From the NCBI GenBank assembly GCA_025617375.2, contig JAMYGW020000003.1, positions 2,604,001-2,668,000 on the forward strand: a DNA stretch of 64,000 nucleotides, in the 5' to 3' direction. The position numbers were made by a program, and so were the translations under genes. This document shows, one piece after another, positions 33,120 to 44,776 of the stretch. The DNA is from Acarospora socialis (Eukaryota; Ascomycota; Lecanoromycetes; Acarosporales; Acarosporaceae). Position 1 is the stretch's first letter, and each line of letters begins with the position of its first letter. The notes below the pieces were generated by a model. The model did no database searches. It was not told the DNA's origin and was given only the letters and a program-made list of their open reading frames with translations.

Positions 33120-33465
33120 ATTGTTAGACAAACTGCAATACCATGCCAATTCTCGTGTCTCCGCCCATACAAACAATTCAATGGGCACAACCGAGGTGCT
33201 TCGAGCCGAAAGAGCCTCACTTACCTAAGTGACTAGACCACATCAGGCTGTTGGCGCAGAAGTTAATTTAAGTTATTTGCCTGAGTCTCGGGCCCTAAGA
33301 TTTGGCGATCGATACCTAGCCTGACGGTTCAACAAAAGTATTGCCTTCCACGCGTTCAGCAAGTCTTTACGTCTTCAACCAACGCTGCAGTGCTCTCCAA
33401 GGATCGTCGCATATCGAGCTCGACACTCTTCATCCGGATCACCCACAACTGGTAATCATCTCAAG
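33120..33465. other. Divergent promoter, enoyl-CoA hydratase / RER1
   Basis: 346 bases between two diverging starts. No gene or repeat noted. Confidence 0.4.
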
Positions 33466-34261
33466 ATGGACGCTCCCGAGCCGGAGCAGACCCCTTTCGC
33501 CGCCGTCTCAGCGCAAACATCCCGATTCTCAAGGGTATGTCCGCCGCAACACCAACCCACCACACATGTTTGATCTGGATCTAACGCTATACTCCCTATA
33601 GCAATATCAAGCCTACCTCGACAAATCCACCCCCTACACCTCCTACCGATGGATCGGCACCGGCGCATTACTGCTGATCTTCGCCCTGCGAATAGTACTG
33701 GCAAGAGGCTGGTACATCGGTAGGGCCTCACCACTCCCAAAGCTCTTGATTTGTTGCAAGGCGCTGATTCATGGGCACTCCGCACAGTATGCTACTCCCT
33801 AGCAATCTACCTCCTCAACCTCTTCCTGGCCTTCCTGCAACCCAAATTCGACCCCTCCATCGAGCAAGACGAAGGCATGGAAGATGGCTCGGCAGGCGGA
33901 CTGCCGACGAGAAAGGACGAGGAGTTCCGGCCATTCATCAGGCGGCTGCCGGAGTTCAAGTTTTGGTATTCGAGCACGCGGGCCATCGCCATCGGGTTTC
34001 TATGCACTTGGTTCACCGTGTTTGATGTGCCGGTTTTCTGGCCGGTCTTGGTGGTTTATTGGTTGATTTTGTTTTGCTTGACGAGTGAGTGACTCCAGCG
34101 TCATCGGCTCCCTCGAGTACAGTGGACGTGGTGCGGAGGACTAGAGGGGAGATGCTGACTTTGGGTGTCTCACAGTGAGGCGACAGATCCAGCATATGAT
34201 CAAGTACCGCTACGTCCCGTTCACGTTCGGCAAAACGAGGTACAACCGGAACGGTCGTTGA
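33466..34261 (+). CDS. RER1: Rer1 (retrieval receptor for ER membrane proteins)
   Basis: Exons 33466-33534, 33602-33719, 33788-34084 and 34176-34261 encode 189 residues, the family length. Signature segments are [73 protein letters not shown]-like [21 protein letters not shown] and [19 protein letters not shown]. Four membrane segments are predicted. Known role: cis-Golgi receptor returning escaped ER membrane proteins in COPI vesicles. Confidence 0.95.
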
Positions 34262-35962
34262 ACTAGGGTATCGGAGCTTGCAAAAGTTGCTTTGTTCTTG
34301 GATGCCTCTTTTCTTTTCAGCGGGAATCGATCCGTGAATTCACATCACTGTACAGCAATTCTGTCATCGCATTCTAGATTCCCTTGAACTGCTTGCCGAA
34401 CAGAGGCGCTTATATTCGCGCACGCTCAATCGAATAATGTATCACTTTCACCTTCCCTTTCCTATCCTGTAATTAAAATAGGGCACGGTTGGCTTGGTAC
34501 GGTGGCACTTCAATAGAGCTGGACAAAACTTTCACTCATAGAATCATTGACCTACCATAGCTCAGGTCATCTTTATCTACACGTACACGCTCCGTCTCAA
34601 TGCCCAACAGCTATCACCACTCTACGTGCGAAAAGCGGAAGTGGACTGTCACACCAGCACCGAGACCGACGAACGTCCACTCAACCGATCTCTACACGAC
34701 TCAACCTATCTCAGGTCCGCCGAAGAGTACAGTACAAGCACGACGCACGGGCGTCCGCCGGTGCAGGCTCGGACGGCATACACTCGATCAGACAGCACAG
34801 CGCCTTAGCTATAACTACGCCAAAACAAACACCGTGACTGCACCAACTATGAACCCGAGACAGAGCGGGAGAACCTCAGCAGAACCTCGCATTGCCACTC
34901 CGCGGCCCATCCGCATCTACGAGTCCGCCACGCGCCTCCTTTCCCCACCACTAACCCATTCCTACTTGACTTGTACTTCGGACTCTAGGCCTTCGAGCTC
35001 CCCTACATCTCTCCAGCCCCCAACAGACACCTCACCCCATCCCCCCCTCTCTCCCCCTCCCGTCGACCTACCAAGCCCCGCAGAACCGTCTCCTTCTATC
35101 CACATTCCCCACAGTCTGACTCTCAGCCCCCGACATAGCTATCGTCCCTCGCTTAAGGCGCCACTGCTTCCTCCTCCACAGTGCAAGATTCCACTGCCCA
35201 CTTTGATTGTTTCGGAGAGGTGGCGGTAGGATGTTGTGCGGTGGATGAGCGACGGGGCGTGCTTGCCATGGAGACGTGGGGCGGAGAGGGGCAGGGCGAG
35301 GTACGGTTGGAGGAGGAGAGCGAGGAGGCGGTGTTGGGTGAGGGTGGATGGTGTCTTTGGGCGGATTGGAGGAGGGAGGAGGGAGAGGGAAGGGAGCGGG
35401 TGGGATGCGAAGGAGTGGAGGAGGAGGGTATAGGGTTTGGAGGGTACAGGAAAGGGGTAAGTTAGATATGTAAGGGGTTAGTTGAGGGTATTGGGATGGA
35501 ATGGGACTGCTGGTGGGTTGGAGTAGGGTCTGATGTGCGTGAAGGGGGTTGTGAGGTTTGCGTGAATGGAAAAGGTCGGAGGAAGGAAGGGAACGTAAGG
35601 ATGTGAGATGAGGTGATAGCGTTAAAGGATGCGAGGAGGAGATGACAGGTAAGGGATGCGCGGTGGAGGGGAGGAGAGTGGATAAAAGCGGGCACACGCT
35701 AGTTACAGTCTCTAGTGCGGGCGCTGTTGGTGGATGTCGTCGGCAACCGGAGTGCGTTAATGGATATAGCCACCGACTCTGCACTAGTTCAGATACTAGG
35801 ATAGGACACAAGCAAGTAAGTGAAAGGTTGTGCGTATCATGTATCATATCGTACCCACTCCCCAGCTACCTAGTATTCTATGCCGATATACCATCCCAAC
35901 CCATCTTACACCGCACCACAAAGTCCCTCCCTCCCCAAGAAATCCATGTACCGAAGTGTCAT
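34262..35962. other. 1.7-kb gene-poor region with strand-composition switch
   Basis: From about 34920 to 35200 the plus strand is pyrimidine-rich (many CCTCC, CACCCC), and from about 35215 to 35700 it is purine-rich (GGAGGAGGG, GGATGGGAAGG). Long open frames here (34600-35229 plus, 35068-35847 minus) are Pro/Ser/His-rich and low in complexity, so I regard them as products of this bias. A non-coding RNA cannot be excluded. Confidence 0.4.
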
Positions 35963-36431
35963 TTACTCATTCAACCCCAACGGATTCTGCGCCGTCTGCT
36001 TCTTCCCCCCAATGCTCTCCGTAGCCTTGCTCCCACCACCACCACCGCCACCACCCGTGGCTCCGCCGACGGTGTCGCCAACGCCCTTGCCCACGCCGCC
36101 AACCGTATCGCCGACGCCCTTGCCCACGCCACCAACGGTATCTCCGACTCCTTTGCCGACACTGCCGACCGTGTCGCCGAGCCCTTTACCGATGCCACCG
36201 ACAGCGCCTGTCACGCCGCCGAGGAGGCCTAGGTTAGTGAGTTTGTGGAAACTCGGTGGTGCGTGGAGGAGGTTGGCATGGATTGGGAGAAGGGGAGTGT
36301 GGTGGGTAAGAATGAGTTTGTGCCTCGGGTTATGGATATAGCGGAAGGATGTGGGGCTGATTGGAGTAACAGGAAGATTGCTTACCACCGCCGCCTTCTT
36401 TGTCACCGCCGCCGCCGAGGAGATCAGCCAT
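35963..36431 (-). CDS. Small glycine-rich repeat protein
   Basis: Exons 36431-36386 and 36228-35963, joined across a 157-nt GTAAGC...TAG intron, give 103 residues: MADLLGGGGDKEGGGGLLGGV, then four 11-residue units of the type GKGVGDTVGGV, a run of eight glycines, and a Gln/Asn-rich tail (GGKKQTAQNPLGLNE). It has no signal peptide and no Cys. The repeats recall small fungal glycine-rich proteins and the amphipathic 11-mer repeats of LEA-like or lipid-associated proteins, but the function is unknown. Confidence 0.65.
36068..36199. repeat. Coding tandem repeat, 4 x 33 bp
   Basis: Four 33-bp units (plus-strand start GACGGTGTCGCCAACGCC) encode the 11-residue G-V-G-D-T-V repeats of the glycine-rich protein on the minus strand. 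Differences are mainly at third codon positions of the minus-strand frame. Confidence 0.8.
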
Positions 36432-37878
36432 GATGGATGTGCGTATGTTATATCTGATTCGGAATTAGCCACCTATCAGATGTTGATAAAGGGTAAGGAT
36501 GGGTTTGACATACGTGAGGAAAGTTATCAAAACGTATATCAGGAGAAGAAATAATGATAGCTAGAGATCAGAGATATTTCTTGTTGCTTGCTTCTGTATA
36601 GCGTTCCTTTGTACAGATCAGAGGAGGGGGTGCGTTATATGCCCCAAGCCCTTTCCGCAGAGGAGGGGCACAGGTGGCTTGACGTAACCCCCATCACCAA
36701 CAGGCTGCCACATCCATATAACAGAGAAAGAGCGTCATGTGAAACGGCAGGAAGGAATGCGGGAACAAGGTATATGACTTGTTTCTTGCGTTGTTGCCTG
36801 CAGACCCTAATTGCGCAACCGGGTCATGGTTCATGATTTGCGGTGCATACAATTTGCAGCATTCGACGCCCGTGTGCGGGGTTTCATGCCGTAAATCTAG
36901 ATCTCATGGTGGGGCTTCGTGCTTGGTTGCTGCAGTCCAAGATAATCGGTGAGGATGGCCGTCGAAAAGGTAAGGTGGCATTACGCCTGTGTCACAGGAG
37001 TTGATCGTCCATCCCTCCTTAGCATTGGGAAATACAGAGCGAAGTATTCGTGCTTGTGTGAGGCATATGAGCTCATCTAAGGTATGGTGCATTTATGCCT
37101 TATCATCAATGGTAAAGGCAACCTACGCCCAGATCGTCATCATCCTCCGCCAATGCATTGGCCGAGATCTGTTCAGGCAGCTGGAACCGTAAGATCTGAG
37201 ACAGTCTGAGTAGCAGCACAAAAGCGGTAGGTTAGAGGTGCAAGTACGGAGTACTCGTACTCCTTAGTCGATCGACCAGATACCTATGATCACCCGCCAA
37301 GACAGCGCCTGTGGTTGCAAAGCTTGAAAGCTACAGCGCGATGATCCGCGCCTAATACAACTTAAACGTTACCCCGCCACCCTTCAACTCGTGGCTGAAC
37401 AATGATAGCCACAGGTTAAGGGACGATGACAGAATGCAACAGTCCGATCTGGCGTCATAGGATCTTGGGAGCAGACTAGGTATCTAGGTAGATTTTGCAA
37501 ACCATACTTCCCTACTAGAGAAGGGAGTTAATAATGGACTTCCACAGTCCGGTCTGTAGCGTTAGGTTGTGGGTGGAAATTATTCGTGGTGGTACGAGTA
37601 CAATATCAAGAATAAGGAAATAACTAAACACTTTTGGATCGGCCAGATTTCCGTCGTAGACTACAGTCATGTAGCGTCGGCGTTCTTGACCTGTCTCTGT
37701 TAATGTCAGCTTGAGTGGGTGTTCGATCCCAGTCTCTCGAGGGAACGCCAAGTGCGATGGTTTCGGCATTCAAGGCCTCGGTGGGATTAATGGTGTCTCC
37801 CAATATGACCCATCGTGTGGCTGTCAGCGAATGGGGGCTTAGAGTACAAGTCTTCTGCAACGCCTGTTGGTGGGATAG
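36432..37878. other. 1.45-kb gene-poor region between the glycine-rich gene and BTA1
   Basis: No supportable gene. At 37244-37265 three GTAC tetranucleotides form TACGGAGTACTCGTACTCC. Just past the BTA1 stop (about 37620-37850, minus strand) two overlapping open frames read as protein-like (WVILGDTINPTEALNAETIALG, then LKLTLTETGQERRRYMTVVY). They could be a gene remnant or an unrecognised exon. Confidence 0.35.
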
Positions 37879-40800
37879 TCAGATCTCGAGTATCTCGACA
37901 GTGCTTGATGCATCGCTGGCACTGCGCATAAGCTCCGTCGATGAGTTCAGGGTCGCTGTCGTCGGTATTGGCAAATCCTCAACTTTGGTGAATATCCATG
38001 TGGACGCATACATATTGACACTACCTGATGTTAGTACTTCTGAGAATATAAGAGCTGTGTTGGTTCATACCGATCAACGCATGATCCCGGAACTCTGACG
38101 TTGGCCCGACGAGCGGCAAAGCCTTGCTCCTCAAACGCCCTGGTATACCAGGGCTTCAAGCCCGCCGAGCGGAGGAGGACACGTCCGCCAAGCTTCAAAG
38201 CCGTATTGAGAGCCCTGACCTGTGTTCTAGCATCGGAGGTGTCCGGAGAGAACCAATCCATACTATCCATTATCTAACCACCGGATCAGCGATCTGCATA
38301 CAAGGTAATGAGACTTCGACCTACGACGGCGATGGTCAGCGTCCCTGGAGAAATCCGGTGTAATCTCTCATTGATGCAGTCGGTGTGGATGCGTAAGCCG
38401 TCGAAGGCCCCAGGTCGAGACAGCTTTGCATGAGCCTTTGGCGTCAAGTAGGAAGGATGGCATCTGGTAGATTTCTGTCAGAAAGTTTAGTAAAAGATCG
38501 GATTGATGCTACTAGTACCTTCTGGAATAGTGGCCCTGCAGACATAAATAGTAGAAATAGTTGTCTTCTCCGATCGAGGTATTTCCAACAACTGGATCCA
38601 GAGTGTTCACAAGGTATTCCCACATGGCTTGGCCGCCAAGGCCTGGTCGTTGGACGCCTGGATACACGACTCCTTCCTGCTCGAGATGATCTGTCTGGAT
38701 CATCTTGTGTTGCGTGGGTGGGACTCCTGCTGCCTTCCAGGCAAACCACTGCGTACCCACCACAGCCCAGCTCAATACGCGGCTGAGAAGTACACGACGG
38801 ATCTTACTATGCCAAATCTCACGCTGCTCATTCAGCGTCTTAGCATTGCAAAGCTGCTCGACGTCCTTACTCAGTCCGACCGACCAGAGAAGCCATCGGA
38901 CAAGTTTCAAGGCATGACCAGACCCTCCTGAACCATATAAGCCAAGACCGTGGGGCGATATGAAGACTCTCGAATGAACGAGCCAGTACTGTAGAGCCCT
39001 GCTGGATAGGAATGGGCTGAGCTTAGAGAGTAGGAGCTCCCGGAACCTAAGGTGTTTTCCGACACCGAACAATTGCCAGAAGTCTGCATAGGACAATGCC
39101 TGGAAGGATGCCAGCTTTAGTTCGAGTAGGTGGTTCTGGTTCGGGTTCAAGTCGACAGCATGTATTCGCCGAGGGTTGCCGCTCAACAGATAATCCAGTA
39201 CGTTATCCCCAGCGCTGCTGATACACAGAACAACGTCGTCTTCGTTGATCTTTAACAAGCGATGATCTACCCGTGGATCCTCCCAGGTAAAAGCATAGAT
39301 GTACTGACTACCGAATCGAAGATGTTTCTGTAACAGATCGTCGTAATGAATACGCCAGTGGTGATGCTGATAGAAACTGCTAGGTAAAGGTAGGTTCCCT
39401 GCCAAGTTTATCACTGCAGACTCGTATGATTTTGACCGAATTTCCCAGCTTGACTCCTCAACAGCGCCACACGCCTTAGTTGTGTGATGGCTTGGGGACA
39501 AGTAAGGCGACTCGGTGATAGAGGCATCGAGCTGCTCAAGAACATCGCGCGAATACCATGACACATTCTCGGACGTGGCTGTAACCTGTTTCGGACATCC
39601 TACCCATAAGTAGTACGGAATCCTATAGTCAGATCGGTTGTTAGCCATGATTAGCAAATGCTGCGGACGATTGTACAGACCCGCCGAGGAGATAATTTCT
39701 GTCGTTAGCTGAAAGAACAGTCCCAAAGCGGTATTCCAGGTAATCCCTCCTGGCAGCTTCCAGTCCTACCCGGTCAACGTCGAACCAAGCTGAATACCGG
39801 ATTAATTGCCAATGCTGAAGAAAGGTACAATTGCTGTTCCTACCTCTCCAAAATACTCGCCCAAGCCAGTTGACGTGTCTATTGAACGCCCCGCCGGTGT
39901 AGTTGCGAGAACCACAGTCGACAATGCTCTGTACTATCTCTAATGTCAGAACTCAGGCTACTCATCGACTTCGATGCGCATTACCGTAGAAGTCACAGAC
40001 CCCAATGGTTCCCCCTGGGTGTAGTAGGGTTGAGAGAGAGTCGACAACGGAGTAGAAGTCTGTGTACCACTAAGCACAGATGAGTCCCCATGGGAAGAGC
40101 ATTTGGTCTATACCGGGTATCATCGAGAGACTATAGCTCATGGTGACGAGGTCAGCCTTGCCGGTGCGTGCACTGGGCCTTGACCTATATGTATCGTCCC
40201 AATGGCGAGTGATAGCGCTCTCATCGTGTTGCGAGCTTTCTTTATCTCCCAAGCGGAAAGCCCGGGCATCCTGACAGACCACCGTGACATTCTTCCATCC
40301 GAGGCGGTCAAAGCGCTTACGAGCCACTTCGCAAAGAGACGGGGAGAGATCGACAAGGTAAACGTTCGAGAAGAAGCTTGGCACGTCCAGATATGCTTGC
40401 ATTGCCTCAATGTTATATCCAGTCCCACCTCCAATCTAGTAGTTTAGTAAGAAAGACGCACAGAGATTTGCCGCGCTCGGCACAGTTCCAGCACACCTAC
40501 ATCCAACCATGTTGGTCTCACATGCCCACAGTCATTGTTCTTTGCCTTGAACTCTAGTTGTGCTGCCACGAGGGCTAACATGTCTTCCCGACCTCGAAGT
40601 AGCCGTCTTCGAGTTGCATCGTATACATCAGCCTATTCAAGCCTCAATGTCAGCTCAGAAAACACATTTCGTACTTCATACATTACCTGTGCTCTGTAGA
40701 AACTCTCGAGTGCAGCCTGTTGGCCAGTACTGTGGGGGTCGCCCGTGTGCGGTTTTAGGAAACTGGCATAGAAGAACATGCCAAAAGAGCGGATTACACT

Positions 40801-40959
40801 CGGAGATTCAGAGGCCTCTTTACGTGCTTGAAATGCAAATGTAAAGACGACGCCAATGACGGCAAGCACTGCGCAGGCAACAGCTAGGATTTGAACATGA
40901 TGGGCCCTGACCGCAGTGCTTAAAGTGAGCGGTTCAAGAAAGGGGTATGTGCGTGACAT
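37879..40959 (-). CDS. BTA1: Betaine lipid (DGTS) synthase Bta1, BtaB-BtaA fusion
   Basis: Ten exons: 40959-40687, 40632-40501, 40435-40114, 40059-39985, 39933-39844, 39789-39681, 39622-38519, 38463-38325, 38273-38071, 38020-37879; introns 50-65 nt; 862 residues. An N-terminal membrane helix (QILAVACAVLAVIGVVFTFAF) precedes a SAM methyltransferase domain with DIGGGTGYNIEAM and VTMSYSLSMIPDFYSV. The second half is the 3-amino-3-carboxypropyl transferase domain: IYAFTWEDPRVD, LCISSAGDNVLDYLL, AVDLNPNQNHLLELKLA, EDNYFYYLCLQG, CHPSYLTPKAHAKL, MDSMDWFSPD and GGRVLLRSAG. Known role: makes the phosphorus-free lipid DGTS from diacylglycerol and SAM, usually under phosphate limitation. All ten exon joins keep frame. 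Confidence 0.95.
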
Positions 40960-41835
40960 GATCCCCACAGATGCAGACGCTTGAGGCTATCTCAATATTG
41001 AAACATGAGGTCTGCATTGATGGTAGTTGGGGGACAGTCTATGAAATACAGGTTGGCCATGGAGTTCTTCGCACGACTCTGCCCCACTGAGCCCCACCCA
41101 AAGCATGCTGCGATATCGCATCAGGAACGGCTTATCACCATTCATTATCCCACATGGCAGATAATCACATCAGGTCGAACCGGGTGAGTCCATAGTCCTT
41201 CATCTCCAGGCTCACCAGGAGCGATCTGTTTATCTTTACGTGCAATTGCTTGAGCGTCGTTGCGAATGCAGGACCTTCCCGTTGTGACAGGCCGGAAATA
41301 CACTTTGCAAGTTTGATATCCATCTGTCGCCCCATTGGTGGCAATATGTTGAGATCCTGTAGGTTTGCGGGTCACAACTTCATCCAAGCATGTGGATGGA
41401 GCAAGCTGGATATCTGGTTGCAGCTTTTGTCAACTGGGCGAAGAAGTTGATGTTGGGATGACCAATCAAAACCGACCGACCTTGCACGCTGCCGTGGTCC
41501 ACGATCAGAAAACTCGATACTCAATGTCAACGCTATACATGTCTTACAAGCTAACTCCTTCAACGGATATACAGTTCACCGAATTCGTGAGAATCACATG
41601 TGTACAGAAACTGTGTAGATCGGCAACAGGAAGAAGGGGCTCTACAATGTCTCACTGGATCTTGTTCCAATAAGTCTACGTTCTAGCAAACAACCGTGGT
41701 ACGTCCTGAATATTCCCGAGAACACCAAATACAACCGCAGAAATTGCGTGAGGGCATCCAGCTCTAATTCCCCATATAGCATCCGTAACCCAACGCCAAG
41801 CAAGCCAAGGAACCACCAGTGTACATGAGATTGCC
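40960..41835. other. BTA1 upstream region and 3' flank of the VPS9 gene
   Basis: About 880 bases with no supportable gene. Several short open frames lack recognisable content. It includes the BTA1 promoter. Confidence 0.4.
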
Positions 41836-44331
41836 TCAAAAAGCACCTGAATCTTTCAGAACACGTGCCAGACGCCGGTAGTCTTCCAAAAGATCCGCTA
41901 CTTCAGTAATCTTCAGGTCTCCTGGGCCGTCCACTTCCATAAAGCGTGATATTGGTGGTGATATCGTCGGTATCCTAGCCGTTCCGGAGATCGGTTCTGG
42001 ATTGAGCTTTGCACTACTAGCTCCCAGCTCTTTGCTCTTCTCGGCTAACGCAGGGATTGCAGGTGGTGTGTTCGATGCGGTCCTACCAAAACCACGCATA
42101 ACATTCATGCCAGCCAAACGGTTCAAGGGATTGAGGGTGTTGCCGAGGTTGCGCATGGACTCCATCGCAGCGTTGCTGGGAGCAGGCGGCGCTGATGTTG
42201 AGAGTGGAGCGGACGAGTCAACTTGCCCACTACTTGTAGCGGAAGAAACACGCTGTCCACTGCCATTGCTCTGTGTGCTGTCGACGCTTCGTTCTCTTGT
42301 CTGTTTGTGACCGCTGATGAGGCCTAGAACTTTGTCCTCCTTCAGCGGAGCTCTATTACCAAGCATCCCCTGCTGTTCTGCAATTGAACTTGCACCGCTA
42401 ATGCTCCCGTTGTCTTCGATTTGCTCTGCAGAACTGACCAGTTTGCGTGCATCATCAAGCGTTTTTGGAATCACAACGCTGCTACTCCCGTTGTTTCTCA
42501 TTTCTTGCTCTTTTAAGCGCCCAAATAAAAACCTAAAACTATTATCAAGAGTATTGCTGATGTTCCTGAACCCTTGGTCGGCAGTTGTTCTGACTGCGTC
42601 ACTAGCGGCTCCAATTGCATTCGTAGATGGTTGAAGCAGATGACTCAAGCGCCGTTGATGAAGCGGGGATGCTGGTGGCGAAGGCCGCGATGAGACCGCC
42701 GAAGGTAATGATTCGGACACCGTTGAAACAGGTATAGAGTAGGTTCCTACGGCAGGTGTAGTGACCGGGGGTGACAGGCTTGGCGACGACGGCCGCAAGG
42801 GGCTGAAAGACATTTTCTTTTCCGTCAATGGCGTCGATGGCCGACTGCTTGGTTTTGTTGGACCCTCCAGCATTCCATCCGCCCTCAGACTTGCCAGATC
42901 CACAGTCTCGAGGAAACTAATGGCCGCCTCCAAATTCGTGAGACAGTATGCTGCTTCGCCATCGACTTTGTTGGCAGCCCTGAACCTTTGAATAAAGTGA
43001 AGATTACTAATGACGTTAATGCCTTCAGCAGGAGTGGTGAGGAGTGTGTATATCATTGTTGGCAATATTTCGTCGGCAGATGAAGAGGATGTTTGCATCT
43101 TCGACAACACGTCGACAATACTCTTATGCGCCGCTGCCAGATGTTGAAGCTTCCCTAAGGGATATTTCTCACCGTTCATCCGCATCAGATTATCCCTGGC
43201 ATCAGCGAACCATTCGCGAACCTGACTTTCTCGATCAGCCACGCTTGGTGGAGTGTCAAGTGTGGCCAGATCTGTGTCCACCCCTAGCTCGCGCAATCCA
43301 ATGCCGACCAGCGACAATGCAGCGGTCCTCGACCGAAGCTTTTCATCACGAACTTCATCAAGAGTACTACGGTGCCGCCAAATTCTATCATAAACGGCTT
43401 CACAGGCTCGTTTTTCTACCGCCTCTTCCATTGCATGACGCTTCTGCTCCAGGAGCCGACGTGCTTTTCTCTTATCAACTATCTCCGTAGTCGTCAACAT
43501 CTGTTGCTCAGAGCCTGGCCTCTCCTCGTATTTCAGTGACTCCTTCGAGCTTCTTGAGTTTACTTTGTTCCCGAGCGTCGCCGTGCTGGAGTTTCTAGAC
43601 GAGAGAGATGTGTTTGGAGAGTTGCCTCGATACTGTCTCGAAGATAATGTAGATATATGAGTCGAGATATGCGCTCCGGCGCGAACATAGAAGTCTTGGA
43701 AGAGATTGGCGAGTTTCTCTATAGATGGAGGGGTGGTGTAGACTTTATCAGTTAAAGAGTCAATAAATCTACAGAATAAGTTTAGCAAGCCTCCTTAATC
43801 TAGACCTGCGTATAAGTTCCGACCTGTCAGTCAAACTGATCAATTCGATCGGAAAACTATCGAAGGTCTCTGCTAAGCCGGCCGAAAGTGATGGTGTTGC
43901 AGCTTGGAGACCCTTCTCTTCCGGTTCATCTTCCGAGCCCGGCTTCACAAATATATCTCCTTCCACGGCTCCGGATTTAATGAGGGTGGAGGATTTGACT
44001 ACCTCAGGAGTAGGAGCCTCCGAGCTAGATCCAAGCGGTAACATATCCTGTGAACGGTAAACGGAGGGACCGGAGCTCGGTGGTTCAAACCGCGAAAAAG
44101 ACTTTGCAACTTGTGATGGCCTGGAGGGTTGTAGGTCTTTGCCGAAGTCCGGAAGAAGACTGGATCCGAAAAGGACTGATTCTAAATGTGTGAGCGCCAT
44201 AGTCAGAACGTGATTCTGTGATGATTCTGCAAACACAGATAACGAACGTGGCTTCAGGCTCTTGAAGCTATGAAGGAAATCTGTGAGAGCGCAAACAGTG
44301 AAAGCGCATGGAGATGCATACCTTGAGACAT
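41836..44331 (-). CDS. VPS9-domain protein (Rab5-type exchange factor candidate)
   Basis: Exons 44331-44322 (only 10 nt), 44280-43824 and 43768-41836 give 799 residues. The first exon supplies MSQ, joined to DFLHSFKSLKPRSLS across a 41-nt intron. The VPS9 fold is seen at about residues 270-450: ELGVDTDLATLDTPPSVADR, GKLQHLAAAHKSIVDVL, ADEILPTMIYTLLTTP, VISNLHFIQRFR and GEAAYCLTNLEAAISFLETVDL. Known role of the domain: nucleotide exchange on Rab5/Vps21 GTPases at early endosomes. A long Ser/Pro-rich tail follows, with short helices near the C terminus (ITEVADLLEDYRRLARVL). The tiny first exon is the least certain part. Confidence 0.85.
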
Positions 44332-44776
44332 GATGTGCCAGCAAAGGTAAGGACTGTGTTGTCAGCAAGGGTGAAATGGATCAGGCGGATGGAAAGAAAG
44401 ACATTAATAGTATTATCCATATGCCAGTACTCCAGTTGTCTAAATAAAGTATAAACATAGCAAAGGATTGATTTTCAAACCAAACGTAATTCAAGACCTT
44501 GTATCAGAGTAGGTAGCTTCGTACGCTCCGTACGGTACGTGGAAGTGATACGTGCATGTGCTGATGCGGCAGCCAAGGCGCTAGCTACTAGCCTACCACG
44601 TCTTGTTGCGGAGGAGACGGCGTGACGCCCACAGTTTATCCGAAAGTTACTAGACTTGAAGCGATCATCCCGCAATCACCATCTCCCCATTCACATGGAC
44701 AACACTCACTTGACACCACAAGAAGTGGCAGGCTTCTGAAGGTTCGGTCCTTGCAATCTTCGACTATCAGCCAAAT
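44332..44776. other. Divergent intergenic region, VPS9 gene / ATG15
   Basis: 445 bases between diverging starts. It contains a GTACGCTCCGTACGGTACG stretch at 44521-44539 with three GTAC sites. No gene seen. Confidence 0.4.

Noticed and set aside
34600-35229. 209-residue plus-strand ORF
   Set aside because: Composition follows the local pyrimidine bias and there is no recognisable motif.
35068-35847. 259-residue minus-strand ORF
   Set aside because: Pro/Ser/His-rich low-complexity product of the purine-rich plus strand; no domain and no splice-consistent partner.
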